A stretch of DNA of 64,000 nucleotides from Cohnella mopanensis (GTDB lineage Bacteria; Bacillota; Bacilli; Paenibacillales; Paenibacillaceae), in NCBI RefSeq assembly GCF_022352055.1, contig NZ_JAKRWM010000021.1:94354-158353 (forward strand). The letters run 5' to 3'. The notes below the pieces were generated by a model. It searched no databases and was not told where the DNA came from. It saw only the letters and a list, made by a program, of their open reading frames with translations. The position numbers were made by a program, and so were the translations under genes. This document shows positions 58,575-64,000 of the stretch, piece after piece (the first letter of the stretch is position 1; each line of letters opens with the position of its first letter).

Positions 58575-59216
58575 CTATTTCAAAATATAGACTTTAACGT
58601 TCTGATAACCGAATCCGGATACGAAATCGCGGGATCCCGGCACGAAAATGTCGATGCGATTGCCTTTGATGGCGCCGCCTTTATCCGTAGCGGTCGCGAC
58701 AAGTCCTCCGGTTGGCAAACCGGAAAAGTCGTATCCGGTAATGTACACCTTCGTTCCGAATGGAATGATGGTTGGATCGACGGCGATCGTTCCGAGCTTA
58801 AGCGGATTTCCGAAGTAGTCAACGGGTCCCCACTTTCCGTTCTCCTCCGCCGAAGCGGAATAAGCCGTGGCTTTAATGCTCATAACTTTGGAGTAGGCTA
58901 ACGATTGGCCTGCTATCGTCGTGATTGCCTGCACAGGCTCGGCTGGTTCATCAGCCATAACCGACTGCGCTTTCGAAGCGCTGCTAGGGATAACTAGCTT
59001 GAGACCGTCATAAATGTTCAACGGGTCAATATTAGGATTGGCATCCATCAGTTGTTGAAGCGGAATGTTCAATTGGTTCGAGAGCTTCCAGAACGTGTCT
59101 GTATCCTTAGCCGTGTAAACAGTTCCCGCGTGAGCGGTTAATCCGGGCAGTGCCAACGCAGCTCCTAATACGAGCGCTGCTGATCGCGTGCCTAACTTTG
59201 TCAAACTTTTCTTCAT
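58575..59216 (-). CDS. LysM and 3D domain wall protein (YocH/YuiC-like)
   Basis: 213 residues, exported (signal peptide about 1-30, ALPGLTAHA). One LysM domain (TVYTAKDTDTFWKLSNQLNIPLQQLMDANPN), a Ser/Ala/Glu linker and a 3D (mltA-like) domain with the three Asp: AVDPTIIPFGTKVYI, ATDKGGAIKGNRIDIF. Such proteins are muramidase-like autolysins that open or remodel peptidoglycan. The start ATG behind AGGAGGATCACC. A c-di-AMP riboswitch lies in its leader. Confidence 0.92.
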   Translation of the reverse strand: MKKSLTKLGTRSAALVLGAALALPGLTAHAGTVYTAKDTDTFWKLSNQLNIPLQQLMDANPNIDPLNIYDGLKLVIPSSASKAQSVMADEPAEPVQAITTIAGQSLAYSKVMSIKATAYSASAEENGKWGPVDYFGNPLKLGTIAVDPTIIPFGTKVYITGYDFSGLPTGGLVATATDKGGAIKGNRIDIFVPGSRDFVSGFGYQNVKVYILK

Positions 59217-59235
59217 TGCGGTGATCCTCCTAGAA

Positions 59236-59392
59236 TTGGCCGGCGAGGTTAGCTGTCGGATTCGGGCTGGGAGATCAGCCCTACGCTATGATGCGATTCA
59301 CCCCTAGTACGACACGGATTACCGATATGTACTCAGAATCATTTCCCCCGCACCTACAGGTTTTGGCCGGATTTAGTAGCGATTCGCATGAT
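59236..59392 (-). ncRNA. c-di-AMP riboswitch (ydaO/yuaA type) upstream of the LysM/3D gene
   Basis: On the minus strand the order is GTGCGGGGGAAATG, then TAGGGGTGAATCGC, CGTAGGGCTG, CCCGAATCCGACAGCTAACC, then TCGCCGGC. This is the ydaO/yuaA motif. It ends about 20 bp before the AGGAGG site, so control may be by translation or by an unseen terminator. Bacillus wall-lytic genes (yocH type) have the same RNA. Confidence 0.88.
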
Positions 59393-59523
59393 GAATCGCA
59401 ATGATACAAACGTTCCCCAATCAAGCCCGGGATAACCGTTCGATTGCTTGTAAAACGTTACCACACCACCCTGGGCATGAACACCGGAAAGTATAGGAAA
59501 AGCGGGTCAAACCCGCGCCGTTC

Positions 59524-60438
59524 CTACTCTTTTTGCTGGCTTGCGCGGCGGGTGAAATAGGCTGTCGTCTCCTCGATCAGGTAGCGGGTGGAGGGAGCTA
59601 GCCATGCTGGATCGCCGTGAATGAGAGACGTAGTCCGCTTCGTTTCCTCGAGCTCGCGAATCCTCGCCAAGTATAGATCGTTATCCTCCAATACTTGGTC
59701 ACGCAAATAAGATTTTGGCAATAAAGTGCCGGCTCTACAAGCGGATAAAAGGCGGATAATCGCTTCGAACGAATCGATTTCCATCCGGACGTCCGGCTTC
59801 AGGTTATAGGTACGGAATATTTCATCGGTCAAGGTTCTGTACCACGTGCCGGGAGCGAACAGGATCATAGGCAAGCCATGCAGATCCGCCATCTCTAAAT
59901 GAGTTCTTTCTAATATAATGTGCGTTCTCGGGAGGACGAGGATGAGATGATCGTCAAATAAGGGTAAACTGGTAATGGCGGCATCATCGATGACGGACGA
60001 AGCGACGATTCCGAAATCAACTTTGCGTTCCTTGACGAGCGTAGCGATCTCGTGGGATTTGCCGGTAACGGCTTTAATCTCCAGATTAGGGTGTTTCTCG
60101 GTCATTGCCGTGATGAGATCGGGCAGCGTCGTCTGCAGCGTCGTTAAGCTGGCCCCGATCGTGGCCACATGGGCTTCCGAGGATTTGAACGCGTTCAGCT
60201 TCTGCAAATAGCTGCCGTGAAAACGACGAAGCTCAAGCGCGAATTCGTAAGTTACTTGTCCGGCAGCCGTCAGCTCGAGCCGCTTGCCGATTCTGCGAAA
60301 CAGATCGACCTCAAGCTCCGCTTCAAGGCGGGCCAAGCGCCGCGAAAGCGCGGGTTGCGATAGGTTGAGCCTCTCGGCTGCTTTGTTCAGGCTTGTCTGT
60401 TCTACGATCGTCGCGAATAAACGCATATCTTCAAGCAT
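59524..60438 (-). CDS. LysR family transcriptional regulator
   Basis: 304 residues. The N-terminal winged helix reads MLEDMRLFATIVEQTSLNKAAERLNLSQPALSRRLARLEAELEVDLFRR, then an effector domain (85-300) with the usual two alpha/beta subdomains. Start ATG behind GGAAGGTGAACC. Divergent from sdhCAB with a 170-bp region between; LysR regulators often act on the neighbouring divergent gene. Effector unknown. Confidence 0.93.
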   Translation of the reverse strand: MLEDMRLFATIVEQTSLNKAAERLNLSQPALSRRLARLEAELEVDLFRRIGKRLELTAAGQVTYEFALELRRFHGSYLQKLNAFKSSEAHVATIGASLTTLQTTLPDLITAMTEKHPNLEIKAVTGKSHEIATLVKERKVDFGIVASSVIDDAAITSLPLFDDHLILVLPRTHIILERTHLEMADLHGLPMILFAPGTWYRTLTDEIFRTYNLKPDVRMEIDSFEAIIRLLSACRAGTLLPKSYLRDQVLEDNDLYLARIRELEETKRTTSLIHGDPAWLAPSTRYLIEETTAYFTRRASQQKE

Positions 60439-60474
60439 AGAGGTTCACCTTCCTTATGCAGTTTGGTTATAAGT

Positions 60475-60486
60475 TTTAATATTAAA
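60475..60486. promoter_or_regulatory. AT-rich palindrome between lysR and sdhC
   Basis: TTTAATATTAAA is a perfect 12-bp palindrome, flanked by TTATAAG (60467-60473) and ATAAG (60486-60490) and repeated ATTATAAG at about 60498-60505. It may be the LysR binding site. LysR motifs are commonly T-N11-A; only the palindrome is seen. Confidence 0.4.
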
Positions 60487-60607
60487 TAAGCAGTTCCATT
60501 ATAAGCGAAAATAGAGTAACCTTAATAGCGGTGACAAAATGGTGACGTGTGGAAAATATCGTCATCTGAAGTCAAAGCACGGATGCGAAAGGAGATCAAA
60601 CACAGAC

Positions 60608-61282
60608 ATGGCGAAGGGTAATTCTTATTTACCGAGAAAGCTTCATTCGTTGCTTGGGGTAATTCCGCTCGGATTGTTTATCATCGAGCACGCTCTGACG
60701 AACTATTCCGCTTACGAAGGCGGACGGGAGGGCTTTTCGGATAGTATCGATTTTCTGAACAGCGTACCATTGGTATTCTGGTTAGAATTGTTCGTCATCT
60801 GGCTCCCTATTTTATTCCATGGGGTGTACGGGCTATACATTGCCTATCAATCGAACATCAATACGGGAAGATTCAGCTACGGCCGTAACTGGGCATTCGC
60901 TTTGCAACGGATCACGGGGGTTATTACTTTCATATTCGTCGCATGGCATTTTTACGAAACGCGTTTCCAGATTACGCTTGGCAATGTGTCGCATGAAGAA
61001 TTAGGGCAACACATGAACGGTATCGTTAGCGATCCGCTTGTACTTACAGCTTATATCATTGGAGTCATCGCAGCGACCTTCCATTTCTCGAATGGATTAT
61101 GGGCGTTCTTCGTTAGCTGGGGAATTACTGTAGGTCCGCGCGCGCAAAAGGTTTCCTCTAATATTTGCATGGTCATCTTCGTAATCTTGTCGGCTCTGTT
61201 CTTGTTGTCCTTGTTCGCATTCCGCGGCGATGAGTTCGCTACGGCTGCTGCAGCGGCGCTTAGTTCAGTGTCCATAGGTTAG
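60608..61282 (+). CDS. sdhC: Succinate dehydrogenase cytochrome b558 subunit
   Basis: 224 residues, five membrane segments, di-heme cytochrome b anchor that passes electrons to menaquinone. The heme-ligand His residues are in LHSLLG, IIEHAL, LFHGVYGLYI, AWHFYETRF and TFHFSNGLW. This long one-subunit form is typical of Firmicutes. Start ATG 60608 with AAAGGAGATC upstream; a start at 60539 is less likely. It begins the sdhCAB operon. Confidence 0.94.
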   Translation: MAKGNSYLPRKLHSLLGVIPLGLFIIEHALTNYSAYEGGREGFSDSIDFLNSVPLVFWLELFVIWLPILFHGVYGLYIAYQSNINTGRFSYGRNWAFALQRITGVITFIFVAWHFYETRFQITLGNVSHEELGQHMNGIVSDPLVLTAYIIGVIAATFHFSNGLWAFFVSWGITVGPRAQKVSSNICMVIFVILSALFLLSLFAFRGDEFATAAAAALSSVSIG

Positions 61283-61300
61283 AGGGAGGAGAAACATACA

Positions 61301-63055
61301 ATGGCTACTCAAAAAGTAATTGTCGTCGGTGGCGGGCTTGCCGGCTTGATGGCGACGATTAAAGCGGCGGAAGCGGGAGTTCGGGTTGATCTGTTCTCGC
61401 TGGTTCCGGTTAAAAGATCTCACTCCGTGTGCGCGCAAGGCGGTATTAACGGAGCTGTAAATACAAAAGGCGAAGGTGACTCCCCGTGGGAGCACTTCGA
61501 TGATACGGTATACGGAGGCGACTTCCTCGCAAACCAACCTCCGGTTAAGGCGATGTGTGAAGCGGCTCCAGGCATTATCCATCTGATGGACCGGATGGGA
61601 GTTATGTTCAGCCGTACTCCGGAAGGTTTGCTCGATTTCCGCCGTTTCGGGGGAACGCAGTATCACCGTACGGCATTCGCCGGCGCGACGACGGGACAAC
61701 AGCTGTTGTACGCGTTAGACGAGCAAGTACGGCGCTGGGAAGTTGCGGGTCTGGTGCAGAAATTCGAGCACTGGGAATTTACGTCCGTCGTTCTCGACGA
61801 TGACGGCGTTTGCCGCGGGATTGCCGCGCAGGATTTGCGCACGATGGAATCGGTCACGTTCCGCGGGGATGCGGTCATCCTGGCGACGGGCGGTCCGGGT
61901 ATTATTTTCGGCAAAACGACGAACTCGGTCATTAATACGGGAACCGCGGCGAGCGCGGTTTACCAGCAAGGCGTTCACTACGCGAACGGCGAATTCATCC
62001 AAATTCACCCGACGGCTATTCCCGGAGACGACAAAAACCGTCTGATGAGCGAATCGGCAAGGGGAGAAGGCGGCCGGATCTGGACTTACAAGGACGGTAA
62101 GCCTTGGTATTTCCTTGAGGAAAAATACCCAGCATACGGTAACCTTGTGCCAAGGGATATCGCGACGCGCGAAATCTTCGACGTGTGTGTGAACCAGAAC
62201 CTGGGTATCGATGGCGAAAACAAAGTCTATCTCGATCTATCGCACAAAGATCCGAAAGAGCTTGACGTTAAGCTCGGCGGAATCATCGAGATTTACGAGA
62301 AGTTCACGGGTGACGATCCGCGCAAAATCCCAATGCAAATTTTCCCGGCCGTTCACTATTCGATGGGCGGATTGTGGGTCGATTACAATCAAATGACGAA
62401 CATTCCGGGGCTGTTTGCCTGCGGAGAATGCGACTATCAATATCACGGAGCGAACCGTCTTGGCGCTAACTCTTTGTTGTCGGCGATATTCGGCGGTATG
62501 GTTACCGGTCCGAAAGCGATCGAATATATCCGCGGCTTGAAGAAGTCGGCCGAGGACGTATCGGAGAGCGTGTTCGAGAACGAGCGCAAAAAACAAGCGA
62601 ACAAATTCGAGTCGATCCTGAAAATGAACGGCACGGAAAACGCTTATGTGTTGAGCAAAGAGCTTGGCGAGTGGATGACGAACAACATGACCGTCGTTCG
62701 TTACAACAAAAAGCTAGAAGATACGGTCGGCAAAATCAAAGAGCTTAAACAGCGTTACAAAAATATCAACATTAACGATACGGCGCAATGGAACAACTCG
62801 GGTGCAGCGTTTACCCGTCAGTTGTGGAACATGTTGGAGTTGGCCGAAGCGATGACGGTGGGAGCTCTTCAACGAAACGAAAGCCGCGGCGCCCACTACA
62901 AACCGGAATTCCCGGATCGTGACGACGAGAACTTCCTGAAGACGTCTAAAGCGACATGGACAGCCGAAGGTCCACAAATCTCGTACGAAGACGTAGACGT
63001 ATCCTTGATCAAGCCGCGGAAACGCGACTATTCCACCAACAAGAAGGAGGGCTAA
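61301..63055 (+). CDS. sdhA: Succinate dehydrogenase flavoprotein subunit
   Basis: 584 residues. Covalent FAD is on His41 in SHSVCAQGGINGAVN; the dinucleotide fold is VVGGGLAGLMATIKA. The substrate region HPTAIPGDDKNRLMSESARGEGGRIW and the active-site HYSMGGLWVDY are present. It oxidises succinate to fumarate in the TCA cycle and feeds the respiratory chain through SdhB and SdhC. Start ATG behind AGGGAGGAG; 18 bp from sdhC. Confidence 0.97.
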   Translation: MATQKVIVVGGGLAGLMATIKAAEAGVRVDLFSLVPVKRSHSVCAQGGINGAVNTKGEGDSPWEHFDDTVYGGDFLANQPPVKAMCEAAPGIIHLMDRMGVMFSRTPEGLLDFRRFGGTQYHRTAFAGATTGQQLLYALDEQVRRWEVAGLVQKFEHWEFTSVVLDDDGVCRGIAAQDLRTMESVTFRGDAVILATGGPGIIFGKTTNSVINTGTAASAVYQQGVHYANGEFIQIHPTAIPGDDKNRLMSESARGEGGRIWTYKDGKPWYFLEEKYPAYGNLVPRDIATREIFDVCVNQNLGIDGENKVYLDLSHKDPKELDVKLGGIIEIYEKFTGDDPRKIPMQIFPAVHYSMGGLWVDYNQMTNIPGLFACGECDYQYHGANRLGANSLLSAIFGGMVTGPKAIEYIRGLKKSAEDVSESVFENERKKQANKFESILKMNGTENAYVLSKELGEWMTNNMTVVRYNKKLEDTVGKIKELKQRYKNININDTAQWNNSGAAFTRQLWNMLELAEAMTVGALQRNESRGAHYKPEFPDRDDENFLKTSKATWTAEGPQISYEDVDVSLIKPRKRDYSTNKKEG

Positions 63056-63058
63056 TCC

Positions 63059-63844
63059 ATGGCTCAAGCTACTACAACAGCAGCACCAGCAACTGCAGCG
63101 GGGCGTAAAGTGAAATTCATTATTACGCGCCGGGAGCGTCCGGATGCCTCCCCATTCACGGAGGAATTCGAGGTTCCGTACCGTCCGAACATGAACGTTA
63201 TCAGCGCGCTGATGGAAATTCAGCGGAATCCTGTTAAAGCGAACGGCGAGAAAACAGCGCCGGTTTGCTGGGAATCCAACTGTCTGGAAGAAGTGTGCGG
63301 AGCTTGCTCGATGGTTATCAACGGTAAACCCCGTCAAGCGTGCAGCGCGCTCATCGACAAGCTGGAACAGCCGATTCGGCTTGAGCCGATGGCGACGTTC
63401 CCCGTCGTACGGGATTTGGTCATCAACCGCGAGCGGATGTTCAACGCGCTCAAGAAGGTTAAAGCATGGATTCCGATCGACGGAACGTACGATCTCGGAC
63501 CTGGTCCCCGGATGGCGGAGTCGAAACGCCAATGGGCTTACGAATTGTCCAAGTGCATGACTTGCGGCGTTTGCCTCGAAGCTTGTCCGAACGTTAACGA
63601 TCGGAACAGCTTTATCGGTCCGGCTTCGATCTCGCAAGTGCGTTTGTTCAACGCTCATCCAACGGGCGAGATGAACAAGCACGAGCGTCTGGAAGCGCTG
63701 ATGGAAGAGGGCGGCATCGAAGGCTGCGGCAACTCGCAAAACTGTGTGCGCTCCTGCCCGAAAGGCATCCCGCTCACGACTTCTATCGCAGCGATGAACA
63801 AAGACACAACCAAACAATTGTTCAAGCAGTGGCTTGGCATGTAA
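63059..63844 (+). CDS. sdhB: Succinate dehydrogenase iron-sulfur subunit
   Basis: 261 residues, with Cys ligands for three clusters: CWESNCLEEVCGACSM with a later CSA for [2Fe-2S], and CMTCGVCLEACPN and CGNSQNCVRSCPKGIPL for [4Fe-4S] and [3Fe-4S]. The N-terminal 15 residues are Ala/Thr-rich (AQATTTAAPATAA), unlike the compact start of most homologues. Start ATG behind AAGGAGGGC, 3 bp after sdhA. A terminator follows. Confidence 0.97.
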   Translation: MAQATTTAAPATAAGRKVKFIITRRERPDASPFTEEFEVPYRPNMNVISALMEIQRNPVKANGEKTAPVCWESNCLEEVCGACSMVINGKPRQACSALIDKLEQPIRLEPMATFPVVRDLVINRERMFNALKKVKAWIPIDGTYDLGPGPRMAESKRQWAYELSKCMTCGVCLEACPNVNDRNSFIGPASISQVRLFNAHPTGEMNKHERLEALMEEGGIEGCGNSQNCVRSCPKGIPLTTSIAAMNKDTTKQLFKQWLGM

Positions 63845-63858
63845 CTTTACGTTTGCTC

Positions 63859-63892
63859 AAACCGTCGTCCCATTTGGGATGGCGGTTTTTTA
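63859..63892 (+). terminator. Terminator of the sdhCAB operon
   Basis: AACCGTCGTCCCA pairs imperfectly with GGGATGGCGGTT around TTT (63859-63886), followed by six T. Confidence 0.8.
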
Positions 63893-63955
63893 TTTTTGTC
63901 CTCACCCACTCCGCTCCACTCCAACGTAACGAGGGCCAAGCCACTTTGCTCGCTT

Positions 63956-64000
63956 CCAGCAAACCCAGCAAACCCAGCAAACCCAGCAAACCCAGCAAAC
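63956..64000. repeat. Nine-base tandem repeat running off the window
   Basis: CCCAGCAAA-type units recur about five times to the last base of the window, beginning at 63956. It continues outside, so its total length is unknown. It is not in an identifiable gene and is not CRISPR-like. Confidence 0.85.

Noticed and set aside
62714..63817. A 367-codon open frame on the minus strand across sdhA and sdhB
   Set aside because: It is antisense to two clearly conserved genes, has no ribosome site, and its His/Arg/Phe-rich translation is typical of a codon-bias shadow.

Overview
The window is chromosomal DNA from an endospore-forming Firmicute, most likely Paenibacillaceae (Paenibacillus/Cohnella type). 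The evidence is sporulation genes (alpha/beta SASP, gerQ, sda, a Spo0E-like phosphatase, YheC/D, YqzM), Bacillus-type gene groups (yutI-yuzB-yutJ, yumC-yumB, dnaB-dnaI), a Trp T-box, two c-di-AMP riboswitches, and frequent GTG/TTG starts behind strong AGGAGG-like sites. I see no prophage, insertion sequence, CRISPR array, tRNA or rRNA. Almost all of it reads as core genome; the less ordinary parts are noted below.

Layout. 1-2 kb: a two-gene membrane operon (TIGR03943 protein cut by the window edge, plus a His-rich permease) behind a Zur-like box. 2-6 kb: T-box-trpS, small spore and membrane genes, yfhP, gerQ. 6-8 kb: heme O synthase and an SCO copper chaperone. 8-10 kb: Toprim protein, small membrane protein, MFS transporter. 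10-17.4 kb: a long forward run with a CvpA-like/transglutaminase fusion, a class B PBP, a HAD phosphatase, DUF456, ThuA and a SpoVB-type flippase. 17.5-24 kb: lipoprotein, thioredoxin-like protein, heme A synthase, UbiD decarboxylase, HEPN-like protein, SDR. 24-28.3 kb: Fe-S genes (NifU-like, HesB/IscA), yuzB, yutJ and the futalosine-pathway enzyme MqnE. 28.4-33.4 kb: sporulation regulators, including sda with an upstream DnaA-box cluster, then divergent yumC and ndh with a Rex-type operator. 33.5-39.4 kb: aspA, hemQ, yuiB, gtrA, dnaB-dnaI. 39.4-42.1 kb: two-component system and CPBP protease, followed by 51-bp tandem repeats. 42.5-45.6 kb: sulfate ABC transporter genes without the ATPase, plus yezD. 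46-48 kb: uvrC with a LexA-type box. 48.2-53.7 kb: a YkoP-like/PAP2/methyltransferase/two-component cluster facing a large CPBP protein. 53.7-59.4 kb: c-di-AMP riboswitch-ktrB-ktrB-ktrA, a polysaccharide deacetylase, and a LysM/3D wall protein under a second c-di-AMP riboswitch. 59.5-63.9 kb: LysR regulator divergent from sdhCAB.

How it fits together. Much of the window serves aerobic menaquinone-linked respiration: heme O/A synthesis, SCO, HemQ, MqnE and UbiD, NDH-2 with Rex control, and succinate dehydrogenase. A second theme is envelope and turgor control: PBP, flippase, deacetylase, 3D protein and Ktr potassium uptake, with c-di-AMP joining potassium and wall remodelling. The third is coupling of replication to sporulation: dnaB, dnaI, sda with DnaA boxes, and a Spo0E-like protein. 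The best candidates for under-described biology are the YkoP/PAP2/methyltransferase cluster with its own sensor system, the CvpA-transglutaminase fusion overlapping a PBP gene, the Zur-type His-rich permease operon, and the in-frame 51-bp repeats.
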